A stretch of 64,000 bases of DNA from Polaribacter sp. L3A8 (lineage in GTDB: Bacteria; Bacteroidota; Bacteroidia; Flavobacteriales; Flavobacteriaceae), in contig NZ_CP047026.1 of the NCBI RefSeq assembly GCF_009796785.1, forward strand, positions 1,324,001-1,388,000. Direction: 5' to 3'. A program made the translations under genes and the position numbers. The number at the start of each line of letters is the position of its first letter. Within the stretch, counting starts at the first letter, position 1. This document shows positions 7,745-16,030 of the stretch, one piece after another. The notes below the pieces were generated by a model that had not been told where the DNA came from, searched no databases, and was given only the letters and a program-made list of their open reading frames with translations.

Positions 7745-8179
7745 CTAGTAGTTAATTACACTCATTTTAGCCCCTCCAAATTGTACTATTTTTAGATTTT
7801 GAAACACAGAATTTATTCCTTGTATTTCTAATGAATTATCATTTCCAGACTGCAAAACACCTAAATTAATTGGCTGATTACTATTGTAATTTAAAAATTG
7901 ATAATTATTTCCATTTCCTATTTGATATACCCTGTGATCTCCATTAGAAAACCGATCATCAATATTTGTAACATTTGCATTACCAATTTGTTTTAATGAA
8001 ATAGTGCTAACCATTTCTTTAGAATTTATTTGAAAATTATTGATAGTACTTATTGGTAATTGGTAATTATCAAATTGCAATTGATCTGAAAAATAACTAG
8101 GTAATTTTTCGTCTTGTGCACTTGCTAAAAAAGATAATAAGAAAAGACAAACAATTGATATTTTTTTTATTGATTCCAT
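7745..8179 (-). CDS. csgB: Minor curlin subunit (CsgB-like)
   Basis: A 144-aa secreted protein with a signal peptide ending near LASAQ (residue 22). The mature part has curlin-type strand-loop-strand repeats around Q-x-G-x-x-N: LKQIGNANV, YQIGNGNNY, LQSGNDNS and a degenerate IVQFGGAK at the C-terminus. It has only about four repeats, fewer and more divergent than the downstream-facing major subunit, which fits a nucleator. It follows csgA after a strong hairpin, so it is probably made in smaller amounts. Assignment as nucleator rather than second structural subunit is inferred from size and order. Confidence 0.82.
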   Translation of the reverse strand: MESIKKISIVCLFLLSFLASAQDEKLPSYFSDQLQFDNYQLPISTINNFQINSKEMVSTISLKQIGNANVTNIDDRFSNGDHRVYQIGNGNNYQFLNYNSNQPINLGVLQSGNDNSLEIQGINSVFQNLKIVQFGGAKMSVINY

Positions 8180-8201
8180 CTTTTTATTTTTTAAAATTAA
8201 A

Positions 8202-8232
8202 AAAAGGTGTGAGGGGTTTCCTCACACCTTTT
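8202..8232 (-). terminator. Hairpin between csgA and csgB
   Basis: Perfect 13-bp arms (AAAAGGTGTGAGG / CCTCACACCTTTT) with a 5-nt loop sit directly after the csgA stop, inside the curli operon. Such an intra-operon terminator would allow abundant csgA mRNA and partial read-through to csgB-csgG. Confidence 0.85.
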
Positions 8233-8239
8233 AAAGATG

Positions 8240-9244
8240 TTAATTTGGCCCAAATTGAGTTACTTGAGCTGTATTCATATTACCTAATTGTAATACGTTA
8301 GCATTATTGTTACCTCCTACTGCTGCAGTTTGGTTTACTAAAGCAGAGTTTTGGTCACCAATTTGGTTTACTAAACTACAGTTAATAGCCATGTCTGCAT
8401 CTTGTGTAACACATGATGTATTGCTATCTCCTACCTGATTTACAGTAGATAAATTAAAGTTTGCAGCATCATCTCCAACCATTGTTTGAGTTTCTACAGA
8501 AACATTATTATCTCCTGTTTGATAAGCAGATGCAAAATTATTAGAACCAACTTGATTTTGTTGCGCACCATTACCGTCTCCTATTTGATTTGCAAAAGCT
8601 ACACTTCCGCTAGAATGATTTGGCCCACTAGATTGGTCTTGAACTACAGAGTTTCCATTACCCCAAGATAATACTGTTGCTTCATTACTATCAAAACGTT
8701 GTTTTTGAGAAGATTTATTGCCATTACCTTGTTGGTTAGCATAAGCCATATTATCTTCTGATTGCATAGCTGTAGTGCTTCCTACATCTTGTTTAGCATA
8801 ATTGTCATCTCCTATTTGGTAAACACGACCTTTGTTATTGTCTCCAAATTGTTTAATGTCCGATCCATTTGCATCACCAGATTGAAAAGAAGAAGCTAAA
8901 TTACCTGCTTGTCCTGGTATAAAATTAGAATTGTTTTGTCTTATTAAAGACATATTACTGTTTCCATTTTGCGTACCATTAGCTTGATTGCTGTTACCTA
9001 CTTGTTGAATATCAACCTGATTGACTCCTGTAGTTATAAAACCAGCTGGAACATTTATTTGATCTACCACACAATTAGCTGTTGCAGGTGCTCCGTTAGT
9101 CACATTATTGATTGCCTCAAGAGGTGTTCCGGAGGTTTTTGCAATTACTCCTGTTTGACCACCTGGAATTGCAAATTCATTTGGATTTTGAGCAAATGTT
9201 ACTCCTGTAGCTATACACATAGCCATAATTAATAATTTTTTCAT
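8240..9244 (-). CDS. csgA: Major curlin subunit (CsgA-like amyloid)
   Basis: A 334-aa secreted protein with a signal peptide ending near residue 18 (GVTFAQ). From about residue 75 to the end it is built from curlin repeats with spaced Gln/Asn ladders: QQVGNSNQA, KQFGDNNKG, YQIGDDNYA, NQIGDGNGA, YQTGDNNVS, NQVGDSNTS, NQIGDQNSA and LQLGNMNTA, among others. That is roughly twice the length of E. coli CsgA (151 aa). Three cysteines lie in the mature chain, unusual for a curlin. As the first gene of the operon it has a long upstream region and is followed by a terminator-like hairpin. Confidence 0.92.
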   Translation of the reverse strand: MKKLLIMAMCIATGVTFAQNPNEFAIPGGQTGVIAKTSGTPLEAINNVTNGAPATANCVVDQINVPAGFITTGVNQVDIQQVGNSNQANGTQNGNSNMSLIRQNNSNFIPGQAGNLASSFQSGDANGSDIKQFGDNNKGRVYQIGDDNYAKQDVGSTTAMQSEDNMAYANQQGNGNKSSQKQRFDSNEATVLSWGNGNSVVQDQSSGPNHSSGSVAFANQIGDGNGAQQNQVGSNNFASAYQTGDNNVSVETQTMVGDDAANFNLSTVNQVGDSNTSCVTQDADMAINCSLVNQIGDQNSALVNQTAAVGGNNNANVLQLGNMNTAQVTQFGPN

Positions 9245-9583
9245 GATAAATAATTTAAATACGTTAGTTAAAAATTTAGCACAACAAATTCTATTCGATA
9301 TAAATTGAATAAGAAGTACTATTAAAATTTTTAGGGGTAATTAAAATTATTAGGGATAAAATGTTTTGTTATTAGTATAACTTTACATTTTCAACCAACT
9401 CAAAAGAAAGAGTTGTAGTAAACTATATAGTTTGATCAATTTGTGTTTAAACATGTCAAATATAGTTTTTTTTTTACAAAATCCTATCTTATTATATTTT
9501 TTAAATAAGTAAAAGTCATACAGAAAAAACACAACTAACTGAAATATAGTTATTTAAATAAAAATTAAATACATCTATAAAGT
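9245..9583 (-). promoter_or_regulatory. Long upstream region of the curli operon
   Basis: About 340 bp, very AT-rich, with no open frame worth calling. A near-match to a -7 box (AGAATTTG on the minus strand, around 9285) lies about 40 nt from the csgA ATG. The length would accommodate regulator sites, but I see no clear palindrome and no csgD-like regulator gene next to the operon. Confidence 0.35.
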
Positions 9584-9626
9584 AAAAAAAGGTGTTTTAC
9601 CTATAAAAAATAAGATAAAAACACCT
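9584..9626 (-). terminator. Terminator after glnN
   Basis: The arms AGGTGTTTT / AAAACACCT are followed on the minus strand by a T run. It lies about 57 bp past the glnN stop. Confidence 0.7.
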
Positions 9627-9682
9627 GAGTAATTCTTAATTTAACGACCATTATTTTAGTAATTAAATAATTTTTTAGCTAT

Positions 9683-11866
9683 TTATTTAGTAAACAACAA
9701 CTCTCTATACTTTGTAAGTGGCCATAAATTATCATCTACCATGGTTTCTAACGCATCGCAATGAAATCTAATTTCTTTAAGAAATGGTTTTACCTTAAGG
9801 CTGTAACATTCTGCACTTTTTAACCCAGAATACTTATTCGCTTTCGATTTTTCTACTTCCATTTTAATAACCAAAGCATTTATTTGAGTAATATGTTTAG
9901 AGATAAGCATAATTAACTCTATTTGTTCTTTGGCGATGTTTTTATACTCCTCTCCAAAAATTTCTTTTAAATTTCTGGTATTTTCTAATAAAGTATTTTG
10001 ATAAATTATAGCTGTAGGTACTACTTGATTTCTAGCAATATCTGCTAATACACGCCCTTCTATTTGCACCTTTTTAGTATAGGATTCTAGATCAATTTCA
10101 TAACGAGCTTCTAGCTCTACTTTACTCATTACCTCCATTTCTTCAAATAAAGAAATTGCTTTGTCAGAAACCTTTACTTTTAAGGCTTCTGGTGTTGTTT
10201 TATAATTACTTAAACCCCGTTTTTTTGCTTCTTTTTCCCAAGCTTTACCATAACTATCTCCATCGAAACGAATCGCCTTTGAGTCTTTGATATATTCTCT
10301 TAAAATATTAAAAACTGCTTCGTCTTTTTTTAGACCTTTTTCTTCTATGATTGCATCTACTTCAATCTTAAACTCTTTTAATTGTTTTGCTACAATGGTG
10401 TTTAAAACAGTCATTGGTATGGCACAATTTGCCAAAGAACCCACCGCTCTAAATTCGAATTTATTTCCTGTAAACGCAAAAGGAGATGTTCTATTTCTGT
10501 CTGTATTATCTAATAAAATTTCTGGAATTTTACCGATAATATTTAGCTTTAAATCCGTTTTTTCTTGTGGAGATAACTTCCCTTTTGTTACGTTTTCTAA
10601 CTCATCTAAAACCGCAGATAATTGGCTACCGATAAAGACAGATATAATTGCCGGAGGCGCTTCATCAGCACCTAAACGATACTCATTACTTGCAGAAGCT
10701 ATGGAAGCTCTTAACAACTCCTCGTAATTAAAAACCGCTTTAATGGTGTTTATAAAAAAGGTTAGAAATTGTAAATTTTTCATGGGTGTTTTACCAGGAC
10801 TCAGTAAATTAGTTCCGGTACCTGTAGCTAAAGACCAATTGTTATGTTTACCAGAACCATTGATGCCTGCAAATGGTTTTTCATGAAACAACACTTTAAA
10901 TTTATGTCTTCTAGAAATTTTTTGCATTACATCCATTAACAACGAGTTGTGATCTACCGCTAAATTTGCCTCCTCAAAAATAGGTGCAATCTCAAACTGA
11001 TTCGGCGCAACCTCATTATGTCTTGTTTTTACAGGGATACCCAACAACATACATTCTTGCTCTAAATCTTGCATAAAACTCATAGCTCTTGCAGGAATGG
11101 TACCAAAATAATGATCGTCTAATTGCTGCCCTTTTGCTGGAGAATGCCCCAATAGGGTTCTACCAGTTAATTGTAAATCTGGTCTAGCCATTACCAAAGC
11201 ATCATCAATTAAAAAAAATTCTTGCTCCCAACCAAGTGTTGCTTTTACACTACTTGCATTTTTATCAAAATATTTACAAACTGCCGTAGCATGTGTATCT
11301 ATGGCTTGTAATGCTCTTAATAAAGGTGTTTTATTATCTAAAGCTTCGCCTGTATAGGCTACAAAAATAGTAGGAATACAAAGTGTGGTTTCGTAAATAA
11401 AGGCAGGCGATGTAGGGTCCCAAGCGGTATACCCTCTTGCTTCGAACATATTTCTAATACCTCCATTAGGAAAACTTGATGCATCTGGCTCTTGTTGCAC
11501 AAGTTGCTCTCCATCAAACTTTTCCATCGCCAAACTACCATTAATAGATTCAAAAAAAGCATCGTGCTTTTCTGCAGTTGCACCTGTAAGTGGCTGAAAC
11601 CAATGTGTATAATGAGTCGCTCCTTTAGACATTGCCCAATCTTTCATGCTTACCGCAACCTGATCTGCAATCTTTCTATCAATCTTGGTTCCATGGTCTA
11701 TTGCATTCATTACACTTTCATAAGCAGCTCGTGTAAGATACTGTTGCATAGCATGTTTATTAAAGACATTTTGACCAAAAAGTGTTGACCTTTTTTCATT
11801 CTGAATCACTTTTACAGGACTTCTCTGTAGTGTTTCTTGCAAAGCTCTAAATCTAATCCTTGACAT
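9683..11866 (-). CDS. glnN: Type III glutamine synthetase
   Basis: It condenses glutamate and ammonia to glutamine using ATP in the cytoplasm. The 727-aa length is that of the GSIII class typical of Bacteroidota. Catalytic-core motifs are EQEFFLID at 214-221, NEVAPNQFEIAP at 284-295 and GINGSGKHNNWS at 334-345. An N-terminal K-x-x-x-S-T-L-F-G-x-N-V-F segment is also typical of GlnN. The gene diverges from a type II enzyme gene across 168 bp. A TATATTTG box upstream marks its promoter. A single cell would thus have two unrelated glutamine synthetase classes. Confidence 0.95.
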   Translation of the reverse strand: MSRIRFRALQETLQRSPVKVIQNEKRSTLFGQNVFNKHAMQQYLTRAAYESVMNAIDHGTKIDRKIADQVAVSMKDWAMSKGATHYTHWFQPLTGATAEKHDAFFESINGSLAMEKFDGEQLVQQEPDASSFPNGGIRNMFEARGYTAWDPTSPAFIYETTLCIPTIFVAYTGEALDNKTPLLRALQAIDTHATAVCKYFDKNASSVKATLGWEQEFFLIDDALVMARPDLQLTGRTLLGHSPAKGQQLDDHYFGTIPARAMSFMQDLEQECMLLGIPVKTRHNEVAPNQFEIAPIFEEANLAVDHNSLLMDVMQKISRRHKFKVLFHEKPFAGINGSGKHNNWSLATGTGTNLLSPGKTPMKNLQFLTFFINTIKAVFNYEELLRASIASASNEYRLGADEAPPAIISVFIGSQLSAVLDELENVTKGKLSPQEKTDLKLNIIGKIPEILLDNTDRNRTSPFAFTGNKFEFRAVGSLANCAIPMTVLNTIVAKQLKEFKIEVDAIIEEKGLKKDEAVFNILREYIKDSKAIRFDGDSYGKAWEKEAKKRGLSNYKTTPEALKVKVSDKAISLFEEMEVMSKVELEARYEIDLESYTKKVQIEGRVLADIARNQVVPTAIIYQNTLLENTRNLKEIFGEEYKNIAKEQIELIMLISKHITQINALVIKMEVEKSKANKYSGLKSAECYSLKVKPFLKEIRFHCDALETMVDDNLWPLTKYRELLFTK

Positions 11867-11901
11867 ATTACTAATATTTTCTACTTATTTTTAACTTTAA
11901 A

Positions 11902-11909
11902 CAAATATA
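11902..11909 (-). promoter_or_regulatory. glnN -7 promoter box
   Basis: The minus strand reads TATATTTG, a full TANNTTTG match 35 nt upstream of the glnN ATG, in the 168-bp region shared with the divergent glnA. Confidence 0.6.
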
Positions 11910-12034
11910 CCCTTTAGAAATTAGGGATAAAATTATTTTTTAAGCTTTTTAAATATTTACCCCCTCTTTTTTTTGATATCTAGCTAAATTATTTGATTTT
12001 TGTAGAACGAACATCACATAAACAATTATAAATT

Positions 12035-13051
12035 ATGGCAAAAATTAAATTAGAATACATTTGGTTAGATGGATATTTTCCAACTCAGAATATGAGAAGT
12101 AAAACCAAAGTTGAAGAGCACGAAAACTTTCAAGGAACAGTTGAAGAATTAGGCCTTTGGTCTTTTGACGGTTCTTCTACGAAACAAGCTTCTGGAGGAG
12201 CGTCTGATTGTATTTTGAAACCAGTTGCTATTTATCCAGATCCTAGTCGTATCAATGGATGGTTAGTAATGAATGAAGTTATGAATGCTGATGGAACACC
12301 GCATGAATCTAATGCACGTGCAACTATTGAAGATGATGATAACGATTTTTGGTTCGGTTTTGAACAAGAATACTTTATAATGAATACTAATACAGGATTA
12401 CCTTTAGGTTTTCCAAGAGGTGGTTACCCAGCTCCACAAGGACAATACTACTGTTCTGTAGGAGGTTTATATACTCATGGTCGTGATATAGTTGAAGAGC
12501 ATGCAGATTTATGTATTGATGCAGGTTTAAACTTTGAAGGAATTAACCAAGAGGTTGCTTCTGGACAATGGGAATACCAATTATTTGCAAAAGGTGCAAA
12601 GAAAGCAGGAGATGAAATTTGGATATCTAGATATTTATTAGATCGTTTAACTGAAGGAAAAGGAATGTACATTGAGTACCACCCAAAACCATTAGGAGAT
12701 ACTGATTGGAATGGATCTGGAATGCACGCTAACTTCTCTAACTCTATTTTAAGAGAATGTGGTTCTAAAGATAAATATATTGAAATCTGTGAAGCTTTCC
12801 GTCCATTGGTTAAAGAACACATTGAAATTTATGGTGAATTTAACGACCAACGTTTAACTGGTAAGCATGAAACTGCTTCAATCAACGATTTCTCTTGGGG
12901 AATTTCAGATAGAGGCGCGTCAATTCGTATTCCAATTATCGTTGTAGAAAAAGGATACAAAGGATGGTTAGAAGACCGTCGTCCTTCTTCAAACGCAGAT
13001 CCATATAAAGTTGCTTCAAGAATTATTAAAACTGTAAAACCAGTTAAATAA
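12035..13051 (+). CDS. glnA: Type II (eukaryote-like) glutamine synthetase
   Basis: A 338-aa GSII enzyme, the class common in eukaryotes and also found in Bacteroidota and some actinobacteria. Motifs are W-S-F-D-G-S-S at 42-48, the Mg/glutamate-site FGFEQEYF at 107-114, NQEVASGQWE at 171-180 and the NGSGMHANFS ammonia/ATP-site motif at 226-235. It is divergent from glnN and followed by a strong terminator at 13071, so it is monocistronic. The GSI tyrosine adenylylation site is absent, as expected, so control is probably transcriptional or by feedback. Confidence 0.95.
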   Translation: MAKIKLEYIWLDGYFPTQNMRSKTKVEEHENFQGTVEELGLWSFDGSSTKQASGGASDCILKPVAIYPDPSRINGWLVMNEVMNADGTPHESNARATIEDDDNDFWFGFEQEYFIMNTNTGLPLGFPRGGYPAPQGQYYCSVGGLYTHGRDIVEEHADLCIDAGLNFEGINQEVASGQWEYQLFAKGAKKAGDEIWISRYLLDRLTEGKGMYIEYHPKPLGDTDWNGSGMHANFSNSILRECGSKDKYIEICEAFRPLVKEHIEIYGEFNDQRLTGKHETASINDFSWGISDRGASIRIPIIVVEKGYKGWLEDRRPSSNADPYKVASRIIKTVKPVK

Positions 13052-13070
13052 TTTTACATCTATACTATAT

Positions 13071-13104
13071 AAAAACGCTAACATTAATTTGTTAGCGTTT
13101 TTTT
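13071..13104 (+). terminator. Terminator after glnA
   Basis: The arms AAAAACGCTAAC / GTTAGCGTTTTTTT with a short loop lie 20 bp past the stop. Confidence 0.85.
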
Positions 13105-13246
13105 ATGCGCTTTTCTACGTAAAAAAAAAGAAATACTTTTGTTAGAAAAAACAGCTAAACTTACAGAATTCTCCTTAATAGAATTGACTATTTTTATTTA
13201 TAATATATTTGCCCAATAAGCCTACATTAATTATTTTGTTGTTCGT

Positions 13247-14905
13247 ATGAAAGTAAAAAAATGGATTTTATTAATAATGAACACGCTGGTAATTTTTGTG
13301 GTTACAGCTGTGTCATTAAGCTTTTATTTTGAGTTTTCTAAAGTTTTAGATCAGCGTATTTTGCTTCATCTAAATTCGATTAAAACCTTAAAAAAAATAC
13401 AACTAGAACGTTTAATTGATAAAGAATGGAACACCTTTAATTACATTGACAACAAAGACAGAACCTCACAAATAAAATTACCTAAAAATACGTTTTTAAC
13501 TCCTGGAATTTACGATTTAACACATTTACACCCAACAAAAAAAACGTCAATTGGATTAATTAAGGTTAAAGACAGTGTTAGATATTTAAAGATTATTTCT
13601 TATCAAAAAATAAAACAAATATTACTAGAACGAACAGGAATGGGGGCTAGTGGAGAGTCTTACTTAGTAGGAGCTGATTATAGGTTGCGCTCTCAATCAC
13701 GTTTTTCTCCGAAGAAAACCCCTTACAAAATAGAAGCAAAAACTAAAAATGTTATCAATGCATTTGAAAAAGGAAATGGAGACGGCATTTTTTTAGACTA
13801 CAGAAACACCAAAGTATACAGCGTTTACAATCCTTTAAAATTAGGCAATTTAAACTGGGTAATTCTCTCTGAAATTGATGTAGCAGAAGTGAATATTCCG
13901 TTGCAAAAGATGCGATTAAAACTGGCAATCTTAACTTTAATTATTATTACAATCTCCATAATACTTTCGCTGTTTTTAACAAAAATAATTACAGAACCTA
14001 TCAAAAAAATACAGAATAGCATCCTTTTAATGGTTAAAGGAGACTACAAGAACAATTTATCTCTAAAAAAGAGTCCTACAGAAATTATAGAAATAGCCAA
14101 TGCGTTAAACAATCTAAAAGCGATGTTATCTGGAGCCGTAGCTTTTTCTATGGATATAGGAGAAATGAATTTAACATCGGAATACCAACCTAAAAGTAAT
14201 TCTGATCTATTAGGACATAGTTTATTAAAAATGCGAGAAAAACTAACTTCTTATAGAAACATAGAAAAAGAGATAAACTTATCTACAAAACGCTATTTGG
14301 TTGAAGGTCTAGAAAACGAACGAGCAAGACTAGCAAGAGAATTACATGATGGTATTGGCCCCTTGTTAATAACACTTAAACTTTATATTCAGAATAATAT
14401 TTATGATAAAACTCATAAAGAAACCATGAAGAATATGATTGATACCACAATTACAGAAGTTAGGCAAATGACAAATGTGTTAATGCCCACAAGCTTAGAC
14501 AATTTTGGCATTGGTGTTACCTTAATTAACTATGTAGATACAATTAGAAATTCTATAAAAGCATCAATTTTCTTTGAAGATTTTACAAAAAAAGGAAAAT
14601 CTAACATTAATAAAAACCAAGAAATAAATCTTTTTAGAATAACACAAGAATTAATAAACAATTCCATTAAACACGCTCAGGCAACGGAAATAAGAATAAC
14701 ATTAACGGAGTTTAATGATTTTTTATCTTTATATTATTTTGATAACGGTATTGGTTTCGATATCAAAAAGGTAACCATGGGCGCTGGTATCTCTAACATT
14801 AAAGAACGTGTAGAAATTTCTGAAGGTACTTTTCTAATAGAATCGACAACCAATAGCACTGTTTTTGAAATTGAAATGCCTATAAAAAACACAAAACATG
14901 ATTAA
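13247..14905 (+). CDS. Membrane sensor histidine kinase (NarX/HisKA_3 type)
   Basis: A 552-aa kinase with TM helices at about 5-28 and 223-247 enclosing an extracytoplasmic sensor of about 195 residues. The segment GASGESYLVGADYRLRS at 133-149 resembles the Cache/double-Cache folds of chemoreceptors. A HAMP-like linker follows (EPIKKIQNSI). The phosphoacceptor is His367 in the HisKA_3 motif E-R-A-R-L-A-R-E-L-H-D-G-I-G. A HATPase_c domain ends the protein, with N-box E-L-I-N-N-S-I-K-H-A and G-box D-N-G-I-G-F-D. It overlaps the response regulator gene by 8 bp, so the two are co-translated partners. The ligand is unknown. Confidence 0.92.
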   Translation: MKVKKWILLIMNTLVIFVVTAVSLSFYFEFSKVLDQRILLHLNSIKTLKKIQLERLIDKEWNTFNYIDNKDRTSQIKLPKNTFLTPGIYDLTHLHPTKKTSIGLIKVKDSVRYLKIISYQKIKQILLERTGMGASGESYLVGADYRLRSQSRFSPKKTPYKIEAKTKNVINAFEKGNGDGIFLDYRNTKVYSVYNPLKLGNLNWVILSEIDVAEVNIPLQKMRLKLAILTLIIITISIILSLFLTKIITEPIKKIQNSILLMVKGDYKNNLSLKKSPTEIIEIANALNNLKAMLSGAVAFSMDIGEMNLTSEYQPKSNSDLLGHSLLKMREKLTSYRNIEKEINLSTKRYLVEGLENERARLARELHDGIGPLLITLKLYIQNNIYDKTHKETMKNMIDTTITEVRQMTNVLMPTSLDNFGIGVTLINYVDTIRNSIKASIFFEDFTKKGKSNINKNQEINLFRITQELINNSIKHAQATEIRITLTEFNDFLSLYYFDNGIGFDIKKVTMGAGISNIKERVEISEGTFLIESTTNSTVFEIEMPIKNTKHD

Positions 14906-15524
14906 AATTGTAATTACCGACGACCATAATTTGTTTAGAATGGGACTAGCAGAACTCCTAAAAAAACAAAAAGACATTGATGTGGTTGCAGAATTATCTA
15001 ATGGAGCTGAATTTTTAGATTTTTTATCAGAAAAAAATGATATTGATATTGTTTTGCTTGACATTAATATGCCAGAACTAGATGGTTTTGAAGTTTTACG
15101 AAAATTAAATAAACAAAAAAGTTTCGTAAAACCCATCATCTTATCCATGCACGATGACGGGAACTATATTGCAAAATGTGCCAAAAATGGAGCTTTTAGT
15201 TATTTATTAAAAAACACCGATGAAGATGAACTCCTTAAAGCAATAAGAATCGTTGCTAAAGGCAAAAAATACTTTGGTCATTTGATCTCAGAAAAGATGA
15301 TTAATTTTATGTCTGAACAACATACAAGTCAAAAAAAATTATCAAATAAAGAGTCTGAAGTTTTAACCTTAATAAGCGAAGGGTTAACGACTAAAGAAAT
15401 TGCATCAAAATTATTTGTTAGCTCAAGAACTATAGAAACCCATCGTGCTAATATTCTTAAAAAATTAGAAGTTAAAAATACTGCTTCACTCATAAAAAAG
15501 GCTACAGAAAACAAGCTTTTATAA
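14898..15524 (+). CDS. LuxR/NarL-family response regulator
   Basis: A 208-aa regulator with an N-terminal receiver (acidic pair D8-D9, phosphoacceptor Asp55 in LLDINMPELDG, conserved Lys near 105) and a C-terminal LuxR-type HTH (SNKESEVLTLISEGLTTKEI, SSRTIETHRANILKKL). It partners the overlapping HisKA_3 kinase. A perfect palindrome at 15530-15549, just past its stop and about 100 bp before a small secreted protein gene, is a candidate binding site. Confidence 0.93.
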   Translation: MIKIVITDDHNLFRMGLAELLKKQKDIDVVAELSNGAEFLDFLSEKNDIDIVLLDINMPELDGFEVLRKLNKQKSFVKPIILSMHDDGNYIAKCAKNGAFSYLLKNTDEDELLKAIRIVAKGKKYFGHLISEKMINFMSEQHTSQKKLSNKESEVLTLISEGLTTKEIASKLFVSSRTIETHRANILKKLEVKNTASLIKKATENKLL

Positions 15525-15529
15525 ATTTC

Positions 15530-15549
15530 TTATCCGTATAAATACGGAT
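15530..15549. promoter_or_regulatory. Perfect palindrome, candidate response-regulator operator
   Basis: TATCCGTAT / ATACGGATA with a 2-nt AA spacer. There is no T run on either side, so it is not a terminator. The C-G-T-A-n-n-n-n-T-A-C-G-like symmetry suits a NarL/LuxR-type dimer. A second, weaker AT palindrome (CTAAATA / TATTTAG) lies at about 15611-15628, nearer the next gene. Confidence 0.5.
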
Positions 15550-15648
15550 ATAAAATACCAATATTCTTATAACAGTAAAACACCTCTTTCTAAAGTATTT
15601 TTACCAAAGCTAAATAATAGTATTTAGTATAATATAAAAACTTTTATT

Positions 15649-15948
15649 ATGAAGAGCACTCGTTTAATTGTAGTCCTTTTATTTGTTTCTGCATCTGTAT
15701 TTGCACAAAAAAGAAATGAATTAATAGGACCAGAACACAAAAATTATAAACCTTGGATGCACAAAACTGAAAACACAGTTGTATTTAAAAATACAAGTAA
15801 AAAAGCATTAAAAGGATCAGAAATAAAAAACCATAAAGTTTGGGACACTAGTAATAAAGATTTAAAATTAATCTCTTTTACCAAATCTAATAAAACCAAA
15901 CTAACAGGTCCTGCGTATAAAAACTATAAACCCTGGAAAAAGGATTAA
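15649..15948 (+). CDS. Small secreted protein with three GPxxKNYKPW-like repeats
   Basis: A 99-aa protein with a signal peptide cleaved near SVFAQ (residue 20). The 79-residue basic mature part is almost entirely three copies of one motif: L-I-G-P-E-H-K-N-Y-K-P-W, L-K-G-S-E-I-K-N-H-K-V-W and L-T-G-P-A-Y-K-N-Y-K-P-W. I do not recognise a named family; similar small flavobacterial exported proteins exist, to my recollection. It follows the two-component genes and two upstream palindromes, so it may be their output. A terminator follows at 15971. Confidence 0.75.
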   Translation: MKSTRLIVVLLFVSASVFAQKRNELIGPEHKNYKPWMHKTENTVVFKNTSKKALKGSEIKNHKVWDTSNKDLKLISFTKSNKTKLTGPAYKNYKPWKKD

Positions 15949-15970
15949 ACTTACTTTAATTTCATCTTTA

Positions 15971-16010
15971 AAAAAACTCTTGTACATTTAATATACAAGA
16001 GTTTTTTTTT
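15971..16010 (+). terminator. Terminator between convergent genes
   Basis: The arms AAAACTCTTGTA / TACAAGAGTTTT have a T run to the right. It ends the small secreted-protein gene and can also serve the convergent exchanger gene. Confidence 0.8.
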
Positions 16011-16030
16011 GCAACGTAACTTAAAAACAG

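Noticed and set aside
9001..9244. Plus-strand frames inside csgA and similar antisense frames inside large genes
   Set aside because: They are antisense to clearly coding, repeat-bearing genes and have no start context or family signature.
9245..9583. csgD-like regulator or small RNA upstream of csgA
   Set aside because: No open frame and no convincing hairpin-terminator pair in this stretch.
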